Of a DNA stretch of 64,000 bases, positions 17,334 through 24,069 are shown one piece after another. The notes below the pieces were generated by a model. That model saw only the letters and a list, made by a program, of their open reading frames with translations, did not search any database and had not been told where the DNA came from. The translations under genes were made by a program, and so were the position numbers. Source of the DNA: an uncultured Tolumonas sp. (lineage in GTDB: Bacteria > Pseudomonadota > Gammaproteobacteria > Enterobacterales > Aeromonadaceae); contig NZ_OY782757.1 of the NCBI RefSeq assembly GCF_963678185.1, forward strand, positions 434,001 to 498,000. Direction: 5' to 3'. Within the stretch, counting starts at the first letter, position 1. Each line of letters starts with the position of its first letter.

Positions 17334-17351
17334 GGGGCGGGCAACCGCCCC
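17334..17351 (+). terminator. GNRA-loop hairpin after the major coat gene
   Basis: Stem GGGGCGG / CCGCCCC closed by a GCAA tetraloop, starting 5 bases after the pVIII stop. There is no U-run, so it is more likely an attenuator or mRNA 3'-end stabiliser. Ff phages carry their central terminator at the same place, between genes VIII and III. Confidence 0.7.
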
Positions 17352-17371
17352 ACATTGGAGGTCAAATTCAA

Positions 17372-17428
17372 ATGTTTCTGCTTTTTGCTATCACCGTTTT
17401 GGGTTCTTTTTGGATCTTTTTTGCATGA
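17372..17428 (+). CDS. 18-residue hydrophobic peptide
   Basis: Reads MFLLFAITVLGSFWIFFA: a single membrane-length segment with no polar residues. GGAGG lies 10 bases upstream, and its TGA overlaps the pIII ATG as ATGA. It may be a minor coat peptide or a translational-coupling leader for pIII, which has no ribosome site of its own. Confidence 0.5.
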   Translation: MFLLFAITVLGSFWIFFA

Positions 17429-18666
17429 AAAAATCTCTGACCGCCATGCTGATTGTCGCCGCCCTGACCGGTTCTTTTGGTGCATGGGCTAACGCGGCCA
17501 CAATCACGATGTCGGATGGAACCATTGCCGCGATTGATGAGTTTTTATCTATGACTGCCGCCAGAATTTCGTGGATCAAAAATGGCGTTAAATTTTCTGC
17601 TACTGCCACACTGACCCCGCTGAGATCACAAATCGCTACTGCTGCCCGCGGTGTCTTGTCTGTTACTCGAACGGGACCATGGTCAAAATTAGCTGCGGTT
17701 TCCATTGTTTCCGCGTTGCTGCTTGAGTCTGCTACTGAGTCCGGCTATACAACCACCGCGGACGGAAGCTACATAAAAATTCAATCAAACGTGGGATGGA
17801 CTATCTGCCAATCAAGTCTTTTTAACAACATAAAGGACTCAACCGACGTCAATCATTCGGGTGTTTATGCATATCTGCCGTGTGCGAATTACAATTCGGA
17901 CGGGCTTTTGTATCTGCGCACTGTCACGCCGCTCGATTCTGCAACGTTGGCCGCACTCGCTGAGAACGGTTATTCGCTCTATACGAATCCCTACTTTATG
18001 ACGTCGTGGTATCTCCGAGGGGGCTCAACTGTAGCCGAGAAGGGTTTTTATCGTCAATCGTTTAAAATCGCTGCCACCACATCAAAAACCATCGACACGA
18101 TACCCGCGGTTTCTGAGGTTGTTACCGACGATGCGTATGTCAATGCGCTCAACAATCCAGCAATTTTAAATCAAATTGCCACCGATGCCGCGGTCACTGG
18201 CGCGCTTGACGGCTATTTCGATCTTGCGAGCGTTGGCACTACAACTCGCTCAATTACCGATTTATCTGATTCGCCGAACATTTATCCGACGCCGACAGCC
18301 GGCACTACCACAGGCACAACGACCGGCACCACCGCTGGCACGGCTGCGGGTTCGACTACCATCGATGATTCAACTGCCGATTTTGATAGCCCGAATTCGT
18401 TGCAAAATTGGTCGTTTGACCTGCGGAATTATTTTTCGTTCGAGTCTCGCTGGCTGCCGCATGCGTGCCCAGATTTTCACAGCGATACCACAAAAATTCG
18501 CTGGGACAATGATTGGGCCGGAATTCATGTCGCATTTGACATCGCAGATTACATACCAGTTGATAAGTTTTGCCCAACTTTTGAGCAGATCTCTCAAATC
18601 ATTTCAAAAATTATCGCAATGTTGTTATTCATTCGAATCGCATTTCGTGACGAGGGGGTCTCATGA
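17425..18666 (+). CDS. adsorption protein pIII-like (TspB-related)
   Basis: A 413-residue secreted minor coat protein. The signal peptide is residues 1-24 (ends WANA). A long N-terminal receptor-binding region follows, then a Thr/Gly-rich linker near residues 295-312 (repeats of TTTG and TTAG), then a C-terminal domain with WLPHACPDF and paired Cys, ending in a hydrophobic anchor (ISKIIAMLLFIRIA). This is the layout of pIII and of Neisseria TspB-like inovirus proteins. The start at 17425 is coupled to the 18-residue peptide. Longer upstream starts are rejected because the signal peptide begins here. ATGA overlap with pVI. Confidence 0.82.
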   Translation: MKKSLTAMLIVAALTGSFGAWANAATITMSDGTIAAIDEFLSMTAARISWIKNGVKFSATATLTPLRSQIATAARGVLSVTRTGPWSKLAAVSIVSALLLESATESGYTTTADGSYIKIQSNVGWTICQSSLFNNIKDSTDVNHSGVYAYLPCANYNSDGLLYLRTVTPLDSATLAALAENGYSLYTNPYFMTSWYLRGGSTVAEKGFYRQSFKIAATTSKTIDTIPAVSEVVTDDAYVNALNNPAILNQIATDAAVTGALDGYFDLASVGTTTRSITDLSDSPNIYPTPTAGTTTGTTTGTTAGTAAGSTTIDDSTADFDSPNSLQNWSFDLRNYFSFESRWLPHACPDFHSDTTKIRWDNDWAGIHVAFDIADYIPVDKFCPTFEQISQIISKIIAMLLFIRIAFRDEGVS

Positions 18667-18935
18667 GTCTTTGTGGGTATTTTACTCGCACCGCGGCGGG
18701 GTCGTTTGTCACCAGAATTTTGTTATCCCTCGGCATCGGATTTCTGACTTACGCTGGATTTTCCGAGGTTTTGCAGCTCGCAATGACCAGAATTCAGTCT
18801 CTGCTCTCCGGCGTCCCGCTTGCAACGCTGAATCTCGCCGGGCTTTCGGGTGTCGATTACATCATCAACGCATTTTTTGCTGCGTATACCGCCCGCGTCG
18901 CGATGCGAGCGGGCAAAAAAATGATGGTGAAATAA
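18663..18935 (+). CDS. minor coat protein pVI-like (DUF2523 type)
   Basis: A 90-residue hydrophobic protein with three membrane segments (ILLSLGIGFLTYAGFSEVL, a middle helix, and the GVDYIINAFFAAYTARVAM region) and a basic tail (RAGKKMMVK). Its size, position between pIII and Zot, and the IINAFFAAYTAR pattern match the DUF2523/pVI family that anchors pIII in the virion tip. It overlaps pIII by ATGA and Zot by one base. Confidence 0.82.
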   Translation: MSLCGYFTRTAAGSFVTRILLSLGIGFLTYAGFSEVLQLAMTRIQSLLSGVPLATLNLAGLSGVDYIINAFFAAYTARVAMRAGKKMMVK

Positions 18936-19978
18936 TGATCAACCTGTTTACTGCCGTCCCAGGGGCGGGAAAAACACAATATGTTGTCGAAAAACTTCTC
19001 AATTTGCGACTTGATGAAGAAAAAAACGGCACAGAAAAACGAGTCATTTTTACTAATATTGCCGAGCTCGATCCAAGCCTCGGCTGCTGCGCAATGCTCG
19101 ATTTCACCGATTGGCGCATGGCTCCAGACGGCACATTATTTGTTATCGATGAAGCTCAGTATGTTTTTCCGACGCGAAATAGTTCTCAAAAAGCGCCAGA
19201 GTGGATTGAGTCTCTATCGACACATCGGCACCGCGGCTACGATTTTTGGATCATCAGTCAAAATCCAAAATTGATTGATCCGCATGTCCGTAGTCTCGTC
19301 GACGGACATTGGCACGGCTACAGGCCATTCGGCGCCCCGCACACGATCTGGAATTTTTACAACGAGTGTTGTGACAATCCAGCGTCTCGCGTCAAACCAC
19401 TGAAAGAAAAGCGAAAATTTAATCCTGAAATTTTCAAGTTTTATAAGTCGACGACCATCGATACGTATAAATCTCGATGGCCGTGGAAGCTGTTTTTGAA
19501 ATACGGCGTCATGATTTTTGTTGCCGTTTCCATGCTGGGCGGGTCGATTTTTTATATGAGGTCGTTATCGACTGGCGATATGTTGAACGATAATAAACCG
19601 TCTAAAACCGTTCCCGAGACGGCTGTTTCTCAGTCATCGACTGTAGCCACCACGACTGCCGTCGCACCGGTCAAGCCCGAGCCAAAGCAGCTGAAATATT
19701 TGGGTTTTTCGGGTTTCCAATCGTCAGATCCGAATCAAAAAATCGTGTCATTTTTGCTGTGTGAGCCGATGTCTGGCTCGAGTTCCGTCGGTCAGTTTTC
19801 GGTGCCGCAATCGTCATCTGGTGATTGCCAGATCCGAAAATTAAATGATTTTTCCAAATGGCGAATCGATGGTTCTCGAGTTTTGCTGTTTTTGTTAGAT
19901 GATGATGAAAATCCGCAATTTTTTGTGTCCAATCCAAAAATTTTACGTGATTTAGACCGCATGCAAATGCTGCCGTAG
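18935..19978 (+). CDS. zot: Zot/pI assembly ATPase
   Basis: A 347-residue inner-membrane protein powering phage extrusion. Walker A is AVPGAGKT (7-14), Walker B is TLFVIDEAQYVF (67-78), and HRHRGYDFWIISQNP is the conserved arginine-rich region (about 97-111). One membrane helix spans about 188-208, followed by a periplasmic domain that would contact the pIV secretin. The ATG at 18935 overlaps the pVI stop (TAATG). The reading frame is open far upstream across pIII and pVI, but those longer starts are not real because the Walker A motif must lie near the N-terminus. Confidence 0.92.
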   Translation: MINLFTAVPGAGKTQYVVEKLLNLRLDEEKNGTEKRVIFTNIAELDPSLGCCAMLDFTDWRMAPDGTLFVIDEAQYVFPTRNSSQKAPEWIESLSTHRHRGYDFWIISQNPKLIDPHVRSLVDGHWHGYRPFGAPHTIWNFYNECCDNPASRVKPLKEKRKFNPEIFKFYKSTTIDTYKSRWPWKLFLKYGVMIFVAVSMLGGSIFYMRSLSTGDMLNDNKPSKTVPETAVSQSSTVATTTAVAPVKPEPKQLKYLGFSGFQSSDPNQKIVSFLLCEPMSGSSSVGQFSVPQSSSGDCQIRKLNDFSKWRIDGSRVLLFLLDDDENPQFFVSNPKILRDLDRMQMLP

Positions 19979-20063
19979 CGGGTAGGCGAGGGCGAGAGCC
20001 GAGGAGTGCCGACGAGGCGCGTGCACGCGACGAACCGCCATCGCAAAATGCCGGAGATATATA

Positions 20064-21341
20064 ATGAATAGATTTTTTTTGCTGATTTTTTTCTGTTTCA
20101 CGGCTCAGGCTGCGCCACCTGCTGCGCCTGCTGATTACGCGGTAAACCTCGATTTTGATGCTGTGCCGCTGGGTCAATTTTTGCAGTCGACATATGGTGA
20201 TGTACTGCACGCCGATTATGCTGTGGACCCGTCGATTGTGAGTGCAAAAATGATTTCGATTCATGCTCGTGTGCCGCTGTCCCGCGTCCAGCAGACTGTC
20301 GATGATTTACTATCCGGCTCCGGCGTTGGTGTTCGCCGCATCGGTGATGTAACCCAATTTGTGCCAGCATCAATGTCTGAAAATCGGGGGCAGGGTGGTG
20401 ATTTATCAGAAATTTCAGACATTTATGATTTTCGCAAAACTGCAAAAAATGATCCTGTTCAATCGCTGCCGTCCGCGGTCGATCCGCTGCCGGTCGCGGG
20501 CTCAGGTCAGAATTTTGATCGCGTTGAATTTTATCGACCGAAATTTCGGCGTCCCGCGGATGTGCAGAAAATCGTTAATCAGTTTTTGCACACAAATTTC
20601 GAGCCGCAGCTCGATAGTGTTTTGCTCGCTGGTTCTGACGCTGACATGCAAAAAATTCACACGATTTTGAGCGCGTTTGATGCGCCTGTGGCCGAGGTTT
20701 CGGTTCGCGGCGCAATCATTGAGTACACCGAAAATTCGTCCGACTCCCGAGGTTTCGGTCTCGCAATTGACGCTCTCAAATCCAGTGTTTCAGCCACCGC
20801 CGGCGCGATTTCACCGGCCGGCAACTATCTGAAAATTGAGAAATCCTCTGTGTCTGCTGTTTTGTCAGCAATCTCGGGCGATAGTCGATTTTCGCTGGTC
20901 TCTGCACCGAGCCTTCGGATTCGAACGGGCCAAAAAGGTCATATTCAAATCGGCGATTCTACGCCGACTTTGTCATCAACAACGACCAGCGGCTCCGGAG
21001 CTGTCACACAAGCTGTCGATTACCGCGATTCCGGCGTCATTCTCGATGTCACGCCGACGATTTTGTCTGAAACTGTCGATCTCGAAATTAGTCGGCAGCT
21101 CAGCAGTTTTTCTCAAAATTCGACATCTGAAATCGACTCTCCGACGCTGTCAAAACGTGAATTGTCGACGCTGGTCAGTGCCAAAAATGGCGAGCTGATC
21201 GTTCTCGGTGGGCTTGATTCTAACGAGCAAACCGACGCGAATTCTGGGTTTTCTCTGCTGCCGCGTTGGCTGCGCACAAACACAAAAAGCGGTAAAAAAT
21301 CTCAAATTCTTTTGGTGTTGCAGATTCAGCGAATCAATTAA
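20064..21341 (+). CDS. outer-membrane secretin pIV-like
   Basis: A 425-residue secretin forming the phage exit channel. The signal peptide is residues 1-16 (ends AQA). An N0-like domain follows (VNLDFDAVPLGQFLQS), then an N1 region around 150-215, then the secretin barrel with RFSLVSAPSLRIRTGQKG, IQIGDSTP, and LGGLDSNEQTD near the end. CTX-phi lacks its own secretin and borrows one from the host; this phage is Ff-like in carrying its own. The 85 bases between zot and this gene are very GC-rich and purine-skewed (19979-20050) and may form structure. CGGAG sits 9 bases before the ATG. Confidence 0.92.
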   Translation: MNRFFLLIFFCFTAQAAPPAAPADYAVNLDFDAVPLGQFLQSTYGDVLHADYAVDPSIVSAKMISIHARVPLSRVQQTVDDLLSGSGVGVRRIGDVTQFVPASMSENRGQGGDLSEISDIYDFRKTAKNDPVQSLPSAVDPLPVAGSGQNFDRVEFYRPKFRRPADVQKIVNQFLHTNFEPQLDSVLLAGSDADMQKIHTILSAFDAPVAEVSVRGAIIEYTENSSDSRGFGLAIDALKSSVSATAGAISPAGNYLKIEKSSVSAVLSAISGDSRFSLVSAPSLRIRTGQKGHIQIGDSTPTLSSTTTSGSGAVTQAVDYRDSGVILDVTPTILSETVDLEISRQLSSFSQNSTSEIDSPTLSKRELSTLVSAKNGELIVLGGLDSNEQTDANSGFSLLPRWLRTNTKSGKKSQILLVLQIQRIN

Positions 21342-21379
21342 TAAAAAACGATAAAATCATATATTTCAATCACATGCAT

Positions 21380-21421
21380 AGGTACGTCATGTCAAATAGG
21401 AAGGTACGTCATGTCAAATAG
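21380..21421 (+). repeat. tandem duplication of a ribosome site and start codon
   Basis: AGGTACGTCATGTCAAATAG occurs at 21380-21399 and again at 21402-21421, with period 22. The second copy starts the gene at 21411. The first opens a 10-codon frame (MSNRKVRHVK) whose TAG overlaps the second start, making an accidental or functional leader peptide. Confidence 0.85.
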
Positions 21422-21623
21422 AGCTAAAATTCGTATTGAGCGGCTGACAAAAAACGAGCTTTTGCGTAGGCGAGGGGACCTATCCAGCTGTCGAATTTTT
21501 ATCGATGCTGATAACGTGGTCCACGTTAGATTTTATCAAAATGATGCATTGTGTTTTATGCCAATTTCGCTCAACGGTTCCGAACGTGAGTTTAAAACAC
21601 TGAAATCGTTGAATAATTTTTAG
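21411..21623 (+). CDS. inovirus hypothetical basic protein
   Basis: 70 residues, strongly basic at the start (AKIRIERLTKNELLRRR), then a small beta-rich part (IFIDADNVVHVRFY). No family recognised. Placed after the morphogenesis genes in a likely regulatory segment. Expression may be tuned by the duplicated start region just upstream. Confidence 0.6.
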   Translation: MSNRAKIRIERLTKNELLRRRGDLSSCRIFIDADNVVHVRFYQNDALCFMPISLNGSEREFKTLKSLNNF

Positions 21624-21732
21624 CTGAATTTTCATTCGAGTCGAATTTTGTGAGTACGGCTATCGAAAGCCGCCATTAATGATGTTGTCGCCGATAACAC
21701 AATTTATCGGCAATAGCGAAACGGGGATTTGT

Positions 21733-21945
21733 ATGTCCAGATTTGATGCGTATCCGCCTGAGAAAACGCTGGTTTTAGCTCGTCAGCGTATGCAGCGCGT
21801 CGTCGATGCGTTTAAAAAATCGGTTTCTGATACCGCGGCGAAACCTGATTCTCAGCCACCGGAGTCTGAAAAAAACATCACACCGGAAAGCAAGCTTTTG
21901 ATTTTTTGCTCACGTGACGATGATTCTGATGACGGTCAGTGCTAA
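21733..21945 (+). CDS. inovirus hypothetical protein
   Basis: 70 residues beginning MSRFDAYPPEKTLVLARQRM. An N-terminal helical, basic half (RQRMQRVVDAFKKS) is followed by a low-complexity acidic tail (SRDDDSDDGQC). The ATG at 21733 is preceded by GGGGA and is preferred to a longer frame from 21679. No known family; the bipolar charge could suit a DNA mimic or regulator, but this is speculation. Confidence 0.55.
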   Translation: MSRFDAYPPEKTLVLARQRMQRVVDAFKKSVSDTAAKPDSQPPESEKNITPESKLLIFCSRDDDSDDGQC

Positions 21946-21953
21946 AAATATCT

Positions 21954-22059
21954 ATCAGAGTATCTATTAATGTATCTATTAATAAAATGCTGCAAACCCG
22001 CGCCATTGCTGGGTTTTGTCTGTTAAAAACAATCAGAGTATCTATTAATGAATCTATTA
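21954..22059. repeat. pair of 28-bp direct repeats flanking a hairpin
   Basis: ATCAGAGTATCTATTAATG then a near-repeat TATCTATTA occurs at 21954-21981 and again at 22032-22059 with one mismatch. Between them lies a stem-loop AAACCC...GGGTTT (about 21993-22014). The repeats sit directly upstream of the two AbrB-like genes and look like operator sites. Confidence 0.7.
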
Positions 22060-22075
22060 TTTGGTGGAGTTTTTC

Positions 22076-22420
22076 ATGATTGTGACTGTTGAACGTTTAA
22101 ATACCGAAGAAGTTTTTTTGCCGGTGCCTGACGAAATTCTGCAAAAGCTGAACTGCAAAATCGGTGATGGTTTTTGGATTTCAGTTGTTCAGCCGAACAT
22201 CATTCATTTGACTCGTTGTCCGCACGCTGATGCTGACAAAAATTCGGTCGTAGACGCACTGCGAAAATATTTCGATGGTGATGAAGATGCGGTTATTCGA
22301 TGGCTGTATCGACCGTCGATATATCTAGATGAAAAAACACCGATTTCTGTTATGTCCACATCAGCCGGTATTGAACGAGTTTTTGAGTTGGTCATGCGGT
22401 TGGGGCATGGAATGTTATGA
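22076..22420 (+). CDS. AbrB/MazE-like swapped-hairpin protein 1
   Basis: 114 residues. The N-terminal 45 follow the SpoVT/AbrB pattern: short strand, LPVPDEILQKLNCKIGDGFW, then a closing strand (ISVVQPNIIHL). The C-terminal half is helical and unassigned. GTGGAG precedes the ATG at 22076; the frame opens earlier at a TTG. Such domains bind DNA as dimers and often autoregulate. Here it follows two direct repeats. It overlaps gene 2 by ATGA. In this phage it may replace the RstR-type repressor, which is inference. Confidence 0.65.
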   Translation: MIVTVERLNTEEVFLPVPDEILQKLNCKIGDGFWISVVQPNIIHLTRCPHADADKNSVVDALRKYFDGDEDAVIRWLYRPSIYLDEKTPISVMSTSAGIERVFELVMRLGHGML

Positions 22421-22677
22421 TTATGAAAATCACCGTTGAATCTGTAAATGATGAAATTTTTCTTCGGATACCAGCCGAAATTTTAAATTTTCTCGGTTGT
22501 CACGTTGGCGATAAATTCTACGTCGGCGCAATCCAGCCAGAAACGATTCTTCTAATGTTGTCACCGGAGTCATTTCGTTCGCGCCGAAATTCCTCGTTGG
22601 ATTCGAATGATGATGTAGCAGATTTTGAAGCATTTTATCTCGCTAATTGTCGTCGCAATGACGCTGACAACACATAA
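22417..22677 (+). CDS. AbrB/MazE-like swapped-hairpin protein 2
   Basis: 86 residues, clearly related to the preceding protein: MKITVES, FLRIPAEILNFLGCHVGDKF, then IQPETILLM. The C-terminus is acidic and polar. Two adjacent, coupled paralogues suggest a duplication or a heterodimer. The closest known function is the antitoxin or transition-state regulator fold, but no toxin partner is visible, so a phage regulator is more likely. Confidence 0.65.
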   Translation: MIMKITVESVNDEIFLRIPAEILNFLGCHVGDKFYVGAIQPETILLMLSPESFRSRRNSSLDSNDDVADFEAFYLANCRRNDADNT

Positions 22678-22742
22678 CATTCTTATGTGATTTCGCGCGG
22701 CATGATTTTATAAGATCGGTTTTTGTTATAATTCGTTTGAGC

Positions 22743-22822
22743 GCGCGAGATGTTCCCTGATTTTTTCATAACGCTCGCGCCAACTCGGGGCCGGTGCCTG
22801 AACTAAGTACGGCGTTGGCCCC
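22743..22822. other. two GC-rich hairpins at the prophage right end
   Basis: Stem GCGCGAG / CTCGCGC (22743-22749 with 22774-22780), then GGGGCC / GGCCCC (22787-22792 with 22817-22822) followed by ACAAAAAATC. The second could terminate transcription. The pair is a candidate inovirus packaging signal or minus-strand origin, since such hairpins usually lie in the phage intergenic region. Confidence 0.55.
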
Positions 22823-22843
22823 ACAAAAAATCGCTAATCTGTT

Positions 22844-22871
22844 ATTTCGCATAATGTATATTATGTTAAAT
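22844..22871 (+). other. dif: dif site (right prophage junction)
   Basis: XerC arm ATTTCGCATAA, centre TGTATA, XerD arm TTATGTTAAAT. The centre and XerD arm are identical to E. coli dif, and the XerC arm keeps GCATAA. It marks the chromosome-dimer resolution site and the terminus. With the non-canonical 11-base centre in the left copy, this is the only complete functional dif here. Confidence 0.95.
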
Positions 22872-22922
22872 CCAATCCACCTGTAATCTACTACACGTTC
22901 TATTCTGTTGGTTTAATGGGAC

Positions 22923-23790
22923 TGGGACTTCCGATACAGAACCGTATTTGTCCGATAAAACTGTATTCTTGCCCATCCTGTTTCCACTACCGCGCTCCTA
23001 CGTGAAAAATTTAAAGAATTGGCTATGGTTCTCTTCACTTTTTCACGTAGCGCGATCTGGTTTGGGTGCTCATTTCTGATTTTTAGTGCTCTGTTGAGTG
23101 TAGTTAGTCGTTTCTGGCCGGATGACTATTATTTGTAACTGGATTTGTTGCTGATGCGGATCTTGAGTTTTCATTACAGTGCGGAATTATCGTGTTCTCA
23201 CTGCTTGCGTGGTTATCCGGTTTTCATGATATGTATTGCTTTGCCAGTTTACCGAACAAATGCATCATCACTGCACTGTGTAATAAACAGCCTGTGTCAA
23301 AGTTGCTTTCATGTTTGCTTTTCAGTAAGTATTCCAGCTCATATGATTGCAAAAATGACAGTGTATTTAACATAATGTTCATGCGGGCGTATAACCTGTC
23401 ATTTTCTTTAATGCTGAATTTATCGAATTCATTATCTTGTTTTAAACCCGTTAGCTGCGTGTGCCACTGGTCGAGTTGTGATTTATTGATGGTGTAAATG
23501 CAGGTAGCTTCGGTGATTTTATCAATAATTAACGTGTTGATTTTCTTCAGTTCGTTACTGTTCAGACCATTGATAATGGCATAAGCCTTGGCACCCTGTC
23601 GGGTTTTGAGATAATCAAACGTTACTGTTTTGCCAAATTTGCCGGTTTTCAAAAATGGTTTTATATCGAAGCCGATATCAAGTAATGAACTGATTTTACG
23701 AGAATAATTGAGTTTTTCACTGTCGAATTCAGGTTCTAATTCTTCAATGCAGAAAGAATGCAAATCATAAAATGTGTGCCGTAATGGCCT
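22923..23790 (-). repeat. right arm of the ~0.85-kb inverted repeat around the prophage
   Basis: Matches the reverse complement of 13077-13920, beginning at TGGGACTTCC about 50 bases outside dif and extending into codons near residue 95 of the hsd-linked gene. Identity by eye is roughly 80-85 percent, so the duplication is old. Confidence 0.85.
22991..23054. repeat. palindromic repeat element, copy 2
   Basis: CGCGCTCCTACGTGAAAAA pairs with TTTTTCACGTAGCGCG across a loop containing GAATTGGCTATGGTTC. It lies about 170 bases downstream of the hsd fourth gene and could terminate that operon. Confidence 0.75.
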
Positions 23791-24069
23791 GTTATCGGCA
23801 TATTCTGATTTTGATGTCAGCGCATCCAGGTTTCTGGCAATGTCATTCAGTTCATATTCACCCTTCAGAATGGAATCCATTTGCTCAATGACAGGTTTGC
23901 TTTGCAACCAGATTTGTTTAATCACTTGTTTGTAATCGTTCAAATGGGTTTGCACGGCAATATCGTGGTTCAATGTGTGCGATTTATAAAAAGTGAACAC
24001 GCTGACGGCGATGGCCATCAGCGATAAACCGGCACTCAACAGCGAAATGAGCGTGGAAAAGTCGCTCAT
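23224..24069 (-). CDS. membrane-anchored protein, fourth gene of the hsd operon
   Basis: 281 residues. One membrane helix near the N-terminus (LISLLSAGLSLMAIAVSVFTF, about 8-28) is followed by a cytoplasmic helical domain with TFYDLHSFCIEELEPEF and TFDYLKTRQGAKAYAI. I do not recognise the family; a single N-terminal anchor plus helical domain is seen in some phage-exclusion proteins, but this is not evidence. Its ATG overlaps the hsdS stop by 4 bases, so it is translated with the R-M system. A truncated inverted copy lies across the prophage at 13077-13624. Confidence 0.7.
   Translation of the reverse strand: MSDFSTLISLLSAGLSLMAIAVSVFTFYKSHTLNHDIAVQTHLNDYKQVIKQIWLQSKPVIEQMDSILKGEYELNDIARNLDALTSKSEYADNRPLRHTFYDLHSFCIEELEPEFDSEKLNYSRKISSLLDIGFDIKPFLKTGKFGKTVTFDYLKTRQGAKAYAIINGLNSNELKKINTLIIDKITEATCIYTINKSQLDQWHTQLTGLKQDNEFDKFSIKENDRLYARMNIMLNTLSFLQSYELEYLLKSKHESNFDTGCLLHSAVMMHLFGKLAKQYIS

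Larger units (their letters stand above)
13967..22871 (+). mobile_element. filamentous phage (inovirus) prophage integrated at dif
   Basis: About 8.9 kb bounded by two XerC/XerD-type sites. Genes lie on one strand in inovirus order: Rep, ssDNA-binding-like protein, small coat-like ORFs, pVIII, pIII, pVI, Zot/pI, pIV, then regulator-like genes. Codon use (many TTT and AAA, GC-rich third positions elsewhere) differs from the flanks. There is no integrase gene, which is consistent with use of host XerCD as in CTX-phi. No gene is visibly broken, so it may be active. Confidence 0.95.

Noticed and set aside
18176-18934. Long open frame upstream of and in frame with zot
   Set aside because: It overlaps pIII and pVI on the same strand; Zot's Walker A must be N-terminal and TAATG coupling marks the true start at 18935.
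19671-20264. 197-codon minus-strand frame
   Set aside because: Antisense to zot and pIV, with no family features; a by-product of skewed codon use in the phage.
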